64,000 nucleotides of DNA from Closterium sp. Naga37s-1 (lineage: Eukaryota; Streptophyta; Zygnematophyceae; Desmidiales; Closteriaceae), in assembly GCA_947471745.1 (NCBI GenBank), contig CANJKZ010000398.1, positions 62,001 to 126,000 of the forward strand, read 5' to 3'. The notes below the pieces were generated by a model that did no database searches, was not told where the DNA came from, and worked only from the letters and a program-made list of their open reading frames with translations. This document shows positions 1 through 9,496 of the stretch, piece after piece. The first letter of the stretch is position 1. Every line of letters starts with the position of its first letter. The translations under genes and the position numbers were made by a program.

Positions 1-707
1 CCCTTCAACGCCACCTTCTCCACCCTCTCGCGCTCCGACCCCCTCCCCCTCCCCCCTTCCGACCCCTCCTATCCCTCCCCCGAATCCTCCTCTTCCTCCT
101 CCTCCTCCTCCGCCTCTCCCTCATCCCCGTCCCCCTCCCCCTCCGCCTCATCTCCCCCGATCCCCAATATCGCCTTTCTCTTCCTCACGCGCGGCCCCCT
201 CCCCCTGGCGCCGCTGTGGGAGCGGTTTTTCCGCAACCACTCGGCGTACTTCAGCGCCTACATGCACGCCGCCACGCCTGGTTACCGCGTTGAGCCCTGG
301 GTGCGGCGCTCCCTCAACCTGCGTGCCGTGCCCAGCAAGCCCGTGTTCTGGGGCACGCTCAGCATCGTTGAGGCCATTAAGGTGAGCACGAGGGGCGCGA
401 ACAGAGGGAAGGTGGGGGGGTGGGGGGAAGGGGGGAGGGGGAAAGGGGGAGTGGGGAGGGTGGGGGGAGGGAGAGAGGCTTTCATGCATGCAGCGGCGCC
501 CAGGTACCACGTGTGAGCATGGGCAATGGGCGTGGGCGTGGGGGTGGGGATGGGCAAGGGCATGGGCAAGGGCAAGGGCATGGGCAAGGGCATGGGCAAG
601 GGCATGGGCAAGGGCATGGGCAAGGGCATGGGCATGGGCAAGGGCATGGGCAAGGGCATGGGCATGGGCAAGGGCATGGGCAAGGGCATGGGCAAGGGCA
701 TGGGCAA

Positions 708-754
<47 letters not shown>

Positions 755-2235
755 AGGGCATGGGCATGGGCATGGGCATGGTGGGCATGGGCATGAGCAT
801 GAGCATGGGCATCGACCTTCACGCCGTGCCCAGCAATGGCCAGCATTGCTGAGGCTATCAAGGCGAGGAATGAAGGCAGGCGGTGGAGGGAGGGGTGTGT
901 TACTTACATGCATGCAGCATCACCTGGGTACCACGTGAGGCCCTCCTTGGTACTCATAGGCCTCTCCATAAGGCCTCTCAATGCTCACTGCTCCTTGTAT
1001 CCTCGCCTTTCCCTGTTCTCTCTCCTCTATTCTGCGCATCTCCTCATCCGTATCTCATCAGCCCACCTGTCCATTGTCGACAAGTTCTGCCTCCGCAGCC
1101 CACCTGTCCATTGTCAACATATCCTCATCCCCCCATCACCGTCCCCGTCCCCTCCCCTTCTCCCTCCCCAACACCTCCCATCTCCATCCTCATTCCCATC
1201 CCCATCCCCATCCACCACAACAGCGGCTCCTGGCTACAGCCCTCTTAGACCCGCACAATGTGCGCTTTGTGGTGCTGAGCGAAAGGGACGTGCCGCTGCA
1301 TTCCTTCCCCACGGTGTACCGCTACCTGCTGGCATCCAACCAGTCGTACGTGGGCGGCTACCGCAAGTTCTTCCGCGACAACAAGGCCGCCATCAAGGTC
1401 TTCCCGCGCTCGCTTGTGATCGACGGCTGGATGCACGGCGAGTGCTGGGTCGAGATGGCCAGACCGTGAGTGCTGCTGCCCCTAAGCCAACCCTAAGCCA
1501 CACCGTTTTGCTACCTACACGCTGCCATGTGCTGCGCTGCCATGTTATATGCTGCCCTGCCATGTTCTCCTGTGTGCTAGCCTTGCTTTGCATGGTTGTA
1601 TGATGCATGGTATGATGCATGTTGTCTGATGCATGTGGTATAATGCATGGTCGTATGATGCATGGTCGTATGATGCATGGTTGTACTGCCAGCCGATTCA
1701 GCGGCCATGTGCGTCTCATCTCTCCCCCTCTTCCTCCCAACCCACTCCCATCTCCCCTAACCCCTTGAAATCCATGTATGTGTTGGCATGCAGGCATGCA
1801 ATGGAGGTGGTTCGGGACTGGGAGTGGCACGAGAAGGGGCGGGACTACTGCCAGGTGATGCAGCGCCCCACATGCTGTGTGGACGAGAATCTCATCCACA
1901 ACATCATCACCTCCCAGCACCCGCACCAAGTCGCCAACCGCAGCGTCATGAGCGTCGACTGGCAGCGCAAGACGGGTCACCCGCACACGTACCTCCCTCG
2001 GGACATCTCGCCCGAGTCGATGCGGAGCATTCAGGAGGAGTGGCATGAGAACCAGAAGCGGCCTTACTCGCAACCAATGTTTCTGCTGCCCAAGGAGTCG
2101 CAGCAGTTTATCATGTCCAACCGGCGCTGTACAGTGAGCGGGGAGAATTCCACGTGCTGGCTCTTTGCACGCAAGTTCATCGGGCTGTCGCTGCGAGCTC
2201 TCATGGACCTTCCAAGAGACGTGCTTGGATATTAG
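1..2235 (+). CDS. Core-2/I-branching (GT14) glycosyltransferase, 5'-partial, three exons
   Basis: Exons 1-381, 1224-1465 and 1794-2235 join in frame (354 residues visible, stop TAG at 2233). The upstream exons lie outside the window. Introns are GT-AG: phase 0 at 381/1224, and phase 2 at 1465/1794, where CC plus G makes a Pro codon. A Pro/Ser-rich stem (about residues 10-50) precedes the domain, which opens with FLFLTRGPLPLAPLWERFF. It continues with RLLATALLDPHNVRFVVLSE (exon 2) and a DWEW...CCVDENL segment and Asn-Arg-Ser-Val motif (exon 3), ending CWLFARKF near the C-terminus. This is the order seen in plant GT14/DUF266 proteins of the BC10 type, which are Golgi type II membrane enzymes thought to act on wall glycoproteins or polysaccharides. 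The membrane anchor would be upstream. The acceptor is unknown. Family confidence is high. Confidence 0.88.
481..940 (+). repeat. Degenerate duplicated copies of exon 1 end inside intron 1
   Basis: The exon segment 259-400 (YMHAATPGYRV ... AVPSKPVFWGTLSIVEAIK plus donor) recurs in the intron. Copy 1 runs from ATGCATGCAGCGGCGCCCAG (484) to the counterpart of the exon end and donor at about 818-880, with the minisatellite occupying its middle. Copy 2 (907-960) repeats only the first part. Neither stays open: copy 1 meets TGA right after its ...TACCACGTG block. Confidence 0.7.
520..812 (+). repeat. G-rich hexamer minisatellite (GGGCAT/GGGCAA)
   Basis: About 48 tandem units of GGGCAN lie inside intron 1, with alternating GGGCAT and GGGCAA sub-patterns. 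The three-G runs spaced by three bases sit on the non-template strand and fit the G-quadruplex pattern. A second G-rich tract lies just upstream (about 410-476). Long open frames through this block (His-Ala, Met-Pro, Cys-Pro repeats) are artefacts of the repeat. Confidence 0.9.
1588..1690 (+). repeat. Intron 2 short tandem repeat (GATGCATG core)
   Basis: Around six imperfect units of 12-15 bases with the core TATGATGCATGGT lie in the second intron of the GT14 gene. Nothing else is recognised in this intron. Confidence 0.7.
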
Positions 2236-4153
2236 CGAGTAATTAATTAGGGGCAGCTGGACGCTGCCCCATTACTAAATATGATTACTATAAATACACT
2301 CTACGCTCTGAGATTGCATATGCTGCTAGTTGTACTGATTTTCTAATTTTGTATTGATGGACTATGAGCCAAGTCCCTCATTCAAGAAAGACATTTTCCA
2401 ACAGGACTGCCTTCCTTAGATTTATCTGCTGGAGGAAAAGAACACGAACTGAAAAAGAGAGATCAGGAATTTTAAAAAAATTACTAGTACCACACTGTAA
2501 CATAAAAACCTTGTTTTATGCTAAATTGGACTAGACAGCGTTGTGCAGTCGCCTATCTGGAGCGTACTTGAAGATGTGCATAACGCACCACCAGAAACGA
2601 CAAACAAATGTGCAGGGCAGTCCCAGCCAGGTTTCCGACAGAAGTCGTCGCATCATCGGTCAGCATTCAAATTCTGTTTGGTTCGCCTGAGAGACCTGCA
2701 CATCCGGAAAACTGTAGTGATCTGTTTGCACATGCCTTCATGTGTGCTGTTGGAAACACAGGCCGAAAAACGAACTACACCCTAATGCTCACTCAACCGC
2801 CCACTCTGAACACGCCCGGTGCCACTCCATACGCCCAGTGGTCGACATTCACAGCCAACGGCCCGAACGTTACTAGCCCACGACAAAACCAAGATATTCG
2901 AGTTTACCAGACAAAACACGCTGGGCTACCCATAATTTTGGCAGCTGTAGTCGATTTTGTCACCTTTGTTCTGCATTCAGTCCCATTTTGCCCCTAGAGG
3001 GCGCGTGCTCGAGAGAGGAGCATGGGGAAAGATGGGGAAGGAGACTGAAATGGGCATCAGGTGTACTGTACTGTACGTGTACAGCTCGTCGTCAGATTCG
3101 TGAACATCTGTTTCTGTCGTCTTCACTGTCTGACTCGTTACCTGTCCGCTTGCTTGCGGATGCTCAACGAGGTCTTCATGTTTTTCATTCTCAGTTTCCT
3201 CCTATCGAATCCGCGATAACCCCCGTCGAAGGCGGCAGTGCAAATACGTTCAGCAGATGATTAATCAGAGAATGGGTACAGCTGAAACATTATCAGTCAA
3301 GAATACCCTATCACAATGTTTTGATGCCTGGTCGTGTGCGGGATAAGACGACAAACAGCAGCCTCCGCTGACTTCCCATTTTCGCTCCTGCACTCCTGGT
3401 CGGGAAACGCCATAATCGTGAAATATATTTGTTTAGACACCTGGTCCCACCCATGTCGGCCCCTGCAGAACGACGCCGAAGGGCCACCAAGGGACAATCT
3501 GGGGCTCGTTTCACAGACCTCACGGCTGACGAGGTCTAGCAAGGCTGACATGATGTTGGACCCTCGTCATTCCTGAAGTTGGCTCGCTACGTGGAGGGAA
3601 ATGGTTGACACTGATCCGAAATGGGTGTAGAATTGGCAGATAATAGAGTACCCTAAAATAATATAAAGTCTTCTCCGCCAACCCCTTCAATATAGGGGTT
3701 TTGTTTCCCACATGGAAAGATGCCCCTTTATTGACACTCTTGGAGTGACATTGCCAATGCCAAGTCAAGCCCTTGACTGGTCTCATCCAATGAAAGAATT
3801 CGCATGACTTTTTTCATTGACCGTGAAGTCAAGCCAATCTGATCCGACGTGGCTTCACCTGACAGTGACTTGCCTTCCCTCAACTCGCGCCACCGCTCAG
3901 ACACTTTGTCAGAGATCGTACGAACAAGCGAAGTTCGACCCGATTCGCAAATCCGCGATGCGTTGATGCTCAAGTCAATTTTCTTACTTTCTTGATTTGA
4001 ATCCAAGGCACCAGACACCCCATAAAGCTTCGTCTTACTGGGTAGTAGTAGTTCAATTTTCAGACTTTCTTGATTTGAATCCAAGCGACTTACTCGCCAT
4101 CCTGTTCGGCAAGGAGACTCCAGCACTTCCTTGTTCCGAGTCTGAAAGCAAAA
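2236..4153. other. Intergenic interval with one copy of a dispersed repeat
   Basis: No convincing gene. AT-rich sequence follows the GT14 stop. Bases 2671-2765 are clearly similar, in the same orientation, to 7170-7255 on the far side of the next gene. Open frames at 2543-3260 and 3297-4126 show no family features and overlap on both strands. The 3' part (about 3700-4153) should contain the promoter of the next gene. Confidence 0.5.
3976..4085 (+). repeat. 32-bp direct repeat upstream of the secreted gene
   Basis: Bases 3976-4007 and 4054-4085 share a nearly identical 32-bp block with core CTTTCTTGATTTGAATCC, 78 bp apart, ending about 70 bp before the next start codon. It could be a duplicated 5'-UTR or promoter element. 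Confidence 0.7.
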
Positions 4154-6508
4154 ATGAAAACACGCGGCTCTTCGGGGTGTTTCGCCACTGGCAGAAGAGC
4201 CGCGGGAGCGACATCGTGGCTACTCGTTCTGTTCGCCGCGGTACTTCTGGGAGCACCTTCTTCGACGGTAGCACCGCATCCTGACGAGGACAAACCGCAC
4301 GGCCCCTTGACACAACCCCGCGGATGTTACAAGAAATGCAACAAGCTTAAGCTGGGGTACTACATCAACAAATTAACTGACACGAGGGCGTCGGGACCAC
4401 AAAATTTTCTCGGGAACTACAACTATGAGCGCTACGTTCTCGACCCTGCGGCCGCAACTGTCGTAGGCTCCTTGGAGACATCCGGGGTAATAATTCATTC
4501 AGCCCCAGTCCACCCCCCGTCGTGCATTCCGTCATTTACTGTCCCACCGCCAAAATCGCATGGCTGCGTTTTCTCCGTTGTCTTTGAGCAAGGGCAGCGG
4601 CTCGGCGGCGCATCACTACAGTTCATGAGAACGCGGGAAGGTGGAGAGGCTGTGCACCTTCTGTTTTAACTTGGCCCCGTACTTCCCCGTCTCTCCTCTT
4701 GGCAGCACGGTCCCGAACTAGTGGAATGCTGCCAGAAGTGCGCCAAGAAGGTTGGCTGCAGGTTCTGGCATCTGAAACCTCCAATGAATGGCCAGCTGTA
4801 AGCATCGCCACTGATATTTCGTTATCCTTGTCATGCGATGACAAAGCATTGAATGGAGTACTGTTTTCTTGCCCTCACACCGTGTGACGAGCTTCTTGCC
4901 TTCAGTTCAGAATGCTTTTCACTGTGTGACTCGTCAACACCTCCGCTTCCCCCTCTCAAAACTATATTCTTATACCGCCGGCTAACTTCTTATCCCCCTC
5001 CCATGACACCGAGCAGTGGCCAATGCACGTTGCTGGGCTCATTGGCAGGCATCACCGTGCGGAACTGGGACGTGCCCATCCTACCAACGTTCTTGGGCGG
5101 AGAGTGCAACCCCCTTGCCAACACGGACGATGACCCGCATTTCCGGGGCGCAGACGGCACCCACTACGACTTCAACGGCCTTCTCGACCGCTCCTTCTGC
5201 TTGGTTTCCGACCGTCGAATCCACATCAACATGGGAATCAAGGGTTACCAGCCCATCGCGAATCTCCCCGGCACGGCGACATCATTGGACGAAGAGTCGC
5301 TCGCTGCAGCGCTGGAAGCGGCGTCCAATGAGAAGAAGCCACGTCATATCAGGCAGCTGGAGCAGGAGAGGCTGAGCGTGGAGGAACTGAGCGAGCTGGA
5401 GAGAATGCGGGCCAATGGGAGCCTGCCGTTGACCGATGAGGTGGTGACGGCACTTGAGCGGGAGATGGGCGGCAAAGAAGGCGGCGGGAGTGGAGGGGAA
5501 GAGCAGCAGCACCACTCGATTCAGTACGCAAAGCATGAGCTGAAGGCGAGGCTTCTGAAAGGAAAGCCGATTCGCAGTTGGATCAGGTATGGAAGTTCCA
5601 TTGTGCAGCATGTGCCGAGTTTTTCAAATTTACGAGCCTCACGTTTTCAACTCGTGCCGCACTCATTCGTTGTGCCATGTTTTCATGAGCCTCACGTTCC
5701 CTTCTCATGCTGCACTCAATTCCAGGGAGCTCCAAGTGATGTGGCGCGATGCAACTGGCGTGCAGCACTCAGCGTTCTTTAAGGCGCGCGACGGCAAGGA
5801 GCAAGGGAGGGGCAGCAGTGGGTTCATCGACCGACTGGAGCTCGACGGCTCGCTGGTGGCCCCGCCTCTGACTGCAGGCTCTTCCGTCCTTGGCAGCGGT
5901 GGGTTCAAGCTGCTTCTGGCGGAAACACTGAGCTGCAAGGGGAAGGACGAGGACGAGTTTCATCTCACGATTGACGGCGTGGTGGACATGGGCATCTCGG
6001 CACGCGTGGCGCATCCGCTCATGCAGACGGCTACGGAAGCCCAGGCACATTTCAACGTGCACATCGCCCGGCTCAATGTGAGCAACCTTTTGATTGTTCG
6101 CTATGTGCTGGCTGTCCTGCCCGGCCGGTTCTGCCATGTTAACCATCCTTGCGATGCTACCCTTTTTGTCATTTTGTCCCACGCAACCACGCAACCCCAT
6201 CTCCCCCCTACCCCCCTTCCTGTCCTTCCCTCTTTACCTCCCTTGTGCAGCACACGAGTGGCATTCACGGCGTGCTGGGTCAGACCTTCCGAGCCGAGGA
6301 ATCCCGCAAGGTGCGCTCTCTGCGGTACCGCCTGCTGACCCGCCTGCTGCGCGAGCCGGTGGAGGTGGAGAGCGAGAGCGGCAGAGGATTTCTGGATGGG
6401 CGCACAGAGGACTACATCACCTCGGATATTCGCTCCGCGGATTGTATGTATGCTGCTGCGTGGCGGAGGGGGGAACACGAGAGCACCGAAGGAAGCGACT
6501 TCATGTGA
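4154..6508 (+). CDS. Secreted Root_cap-type (vWD-like) protein with Cys-rich N-terminal module
   Basis: Exons 4154-4486, 4706-4797, 5017-5586, 5726-6077 and 6251-6508 join with GT-AG introns and consistent phases into 534 residues. The start has AAA before ATG. Residues 1-45 carry a basic stretch and a hydrophobic core (WLLVLFAAVLL), a likely signal peptide. Residues about 56-165 form a Cys-rich PAN/Apple-like module (CYKKC, CCQKCAKKVGC, CTLL). Residues from about 180 match plant Root_cap proteins: DPHFRGADGTHYDFNG, FCLVSDRRIHINM, then HGVLGQTFR and a terminal SDIRSADC, which resembles a von Willebrand D-like fold. A charged, Glu/Lys-rich insert of about 105 residues (about 214-322) splits that domain. 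The exon 3 acceptor is a GAGCAG tandem, so one Ser may be optional. A GTATGT after SADC could be another donor, so the last residues are uncertain. Confidence 0.8.
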
Positions 6509-7837
6509 CAAGAGAGTGTGACATGCTGGGTGGTATAATAACCTTCTTACACTGGTCAGATATATATAGATAGCCTAAATAATGATTATGCAGCTATAGT
6601 GGCATGCCAAATTGTGGGGAGTTCAGGTTTTGTAAATCATGTGTGTTTTGTTTCTATGTTTTGTAAGGTAATATCCCAAGTAATATGATCCACCTCAATG
6701 GAGTAGGTGCAGTGAGCATCTGGATCAATCAGACAGAAATGTTTGGAAGTTGCATTGATATCAGTCCTTCCTCTCTAATACAGCTTCACTGCTGACATTA
6801 GGGATAACATTCATCCCTCTTCACCACTGACTTGCCAATGCGACTGCATTACACCAGAGAACCTCAAAGACCTCAGCTGAACCACCGCTGCTAAACTAAC
6901 TATCACCGCAGCATCACCACTGAACTAAGCTCCACCACCTGTCTGTCGTCCTGCAGCAAAACCCTTGGTAGTGCACGACGGTGTGCAGGCAGTGAGCAAT
7001 GATGATCAACGTGCATGCAGCAAATGCACCTCCCAGCATCGCTGCCTGCATCGACCTGACTGTTGCCGTATCCACATCTGGTGTAGCCGCATTCAACAAG
7101 TTGTGAAATCATATTTGTATCTTTATGAGATATCCTAGACTACACTGAGGTACATAGTATATGGTACATCTTCTGTTCGGTTCGCTTGAGAGACCTCCAC
7201 ATTCGGAGTTTCTGTTTGCACATGCCATCTTGTGTGCTGTTGGAAATGCAGACGCGGATGTGAACTCTCGCCCAAGAAACTTAGCAGTTACATCTCGGCG
7301 TAATCTTCGCAAATACGGTAGTTGTTTCCATCCTCACGCTCTGTTCCGCTTGCCTGAGTGCAGTTTGTGTAGAGCACGGCCGTCAGTGCTTGTTTTTAGT
7401 GCTGGGCGTCAGTGTTTTCAGAACTCAGTTTCCTCCTGTCAAATCCATCAGACCTGTTGGAATAACCGGAAGGTTATTATAATAGTCCCGAAGGTTCTCT
7501 CCTAGCGCGCCAGTTCATAACGAAGTTACGCCACTGTACCAGTACCGCAATAGCTCATACAAAGCACATGGCAGCCCGAGAGTCACTCGAAGGTCAACAG
7601 TCACAGTTAGTCAACGGTCGTGACTGTTGACCACCCAGTAACCATACTCGGAGGTTACACGATGCAACATGGTAACTGTCGAGTAGAGTAATAGTCGCCG
7701 TTACTGTAGCAATGCAATACAGTTGCTAAGGGAATGTACTCCTTAGAGTACATGGCTTGCTAGAATTGCTATTTATATCCTTGTACTCTTATCTTAAAAC
7801 TATTGCTAAGGGAATATACTCCTTACAGTACATGGCT
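6509..7837. other. Intergenic interval with dispersed repeat, hairpin and short tandem repeat
   Basis: No gene seen. Bases 7170-7255 are the second copy of the repeat at 2671-2765. Bases 7592-7604 and 7620-7632 form a perfect 13-bp inverted repeat (GGTCAACAGTCAC) with a 15-base loop. A 46-bp block with core TTGCTAAGGGAAT at 7724-7769 recurs at 7802-7847, running into the start of the neighbouring LTR. TGTTGGAATAACC at 7455 could be an LTR start, but no partner end was found. Confidence 0.5.
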
Positions 7838-9496
7838 TGTTAGAATTAGGAATGGTCTGATTAGGTGAGGAATAGGGGTACAAGCAAGATAGTCCAGGAG
7901 AATTGTGTACCCTCTAAGGCTAGCCCCTATATAGCCTAGACAACATTGAACACATATGTTTTGACACACCCCCATAGGCGACGTTGGAGATAGCCATAGC
8001 AAGCAATGGTCACAAGACCAGTCAAGAGATGAAGCAAGACAAAGCAAAGCTCAGGGTGGATCTCAAGATCACCACGCATTCCGAGCACAAGCAAGCGGCC
8101 ACAAGGCCAGTTCACATGCAGAGTTTATGATAGCAAGAGCAGTACACTGAGCACAACCTAGCAAGTGTAAGCATGCAGGTATACTCATATATATCAGGCG
8201 CACAGCTCACCGCTCTCTAGTGTGGGCTTTGTGGAGCAAGCCGTACCGGGCATAGAGTTCATCCCCAAAAGGGCAAAACAAGATCAAGAGACAAGCAGGT
8301 GAGGCAGAGTGGGCACAAGCCCAAGAGCAGTGCAGAAACGCTGATGATCACCAGACCCAATGGCCTTGGTGAAGACATCAGCAGTGTTGGCCTGTGTGGC
8401 CACGTAAGCAAGACGAAGCTGACCACATTGCTGCAGCTCTCGCGTGAGGAAGTAACGGAGAGCAATGTGCTTCGTTCTGTGCTCCAGTCTCTGGTCCTGA
8501 CATAAGGCAATCATGGCCTTTTTGTCGACGTACAGAACTGGAGGAGAACGAGGCCGCTCACCCAAGTCAATCAGCACGTAGGTCAGCCAGCGGAGCTCCT
8601 GTGCAGCCATAGCCCCCGTGTAGATCTCGGCCTCACAGCTGGAACTAAGTACAGAAGACGAGCGGGTGGACCTCCACGAGACAGAACCCGCGCCAAGGCT
8701 GAAGCTGTACCCCTGTGTCGTCAGCCCAAGAAGCGTCTGAGTGACCGGTGAGAACAACTGGACCGGGTCCTCCAAGCACAAGCCCCATGCCCGATGTATT
8801 GCACAAGTAACGCAATACCCTCTTCGCAGCTTCCCAGTGCACCTTTCGGTGTCTACCGGGAGCCACGTAGCGAGCCAGGAGGCTGAGAGGGTACGCGAGG
8901 TCAGGTCGTGTGCAGGACATCAGGTACATGAGGCAACCCACAAGCTCTGGGTATGGACCACTCGGCTCTACGGACTCGTCCGAAGGTGGAGCTGAGAGCG
9001 AGTGGCCTGTAGACATAGGATTGGACTGTGGCGAGGACCACGTGAAGTCGAAGCGCTGAAGGACCTGCTGCACCATGTGTGACTGAGTGAGGGTGATGGT
9101 GTGGCGTGCTCTGTCCCGGGTGATTTGCAAGCCAAGATAGCTCCGCAGCTCACCCAAGTCAGTGCAGGTGTGTCTCTTCTGCAGCTCCGCCTTCACTAAG
9201 GCCAGAGCCTCTGTGTCAGCAGTAGCAAAAACAAAGTCATCGACGTATACGAGAACGTAGAACGGCGGCAGGGAAGTGTCAGTGCGCAAAAACAGCGAAG
9301 GGTCAGCAGTCGAGGGAGCGAAGCCAAGAGCCGCAAGTGTAGTCCTCAGTGTGTTGTGCCACTCACGGGGCGCCTGTCGCAGGCCGTAGACTGGTCACCG
9401 AAGACTCCACTAGGTACCCTCAGGAAACGACCCAGTGAAGCCACGTGGGTGGCGCAACCAGATAGCCTCGTGAAGGCTGCCCTGCAGGAAGGCTGT
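7838..9496 (-). mobile_element. Truncated Copia element D: 3' LTR plus RT/RNase H end
   Basis: The 129-bp 3' LTR is 7838-7966 (TG...CA when read on the minus strand, preceded by a polypurine tract CCTATGGGGGTG). The coding remnant ends abruptly at about 9496, where another element's 5' LTR begins, so the gag, protease, integrase and 5' LTR are missing. LTR and protein resemble the family members at 32.8, 49.4 and 62.1 kb. Confidence 0.85.
8284..9496 (-). pseudogene. Copia reverse transcriptase/RNase H fragment (element D)
   Basis: Minus-strand remnant of the C-terminal half of a Copia polyprotein. The RT palm motif YVDDFVF and the block SHMVQQVLQRF are followed by the RNase H motifs DASWADD, SSCEAEIYTGAMAAQ and VDKKAMIAL, ending in TANTADVFTKA-type sequence. 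A deletion and frameshift near 8700-8720 removes the residues between DASWADD and TQGYSFSL. The N-terminal part is lost at 9496. No function expected. Confidence 0.85.

Noticed and set aside
148..938. Long open frames of His-Ala, Met-Pro, Cys-Pro and Trp-Ala repeats on both strands
   Set aside because: They are readings of the GGGCAN minisatellite inside an intron of the GT14 gene; repeat length divisible by three keeps all frames open.
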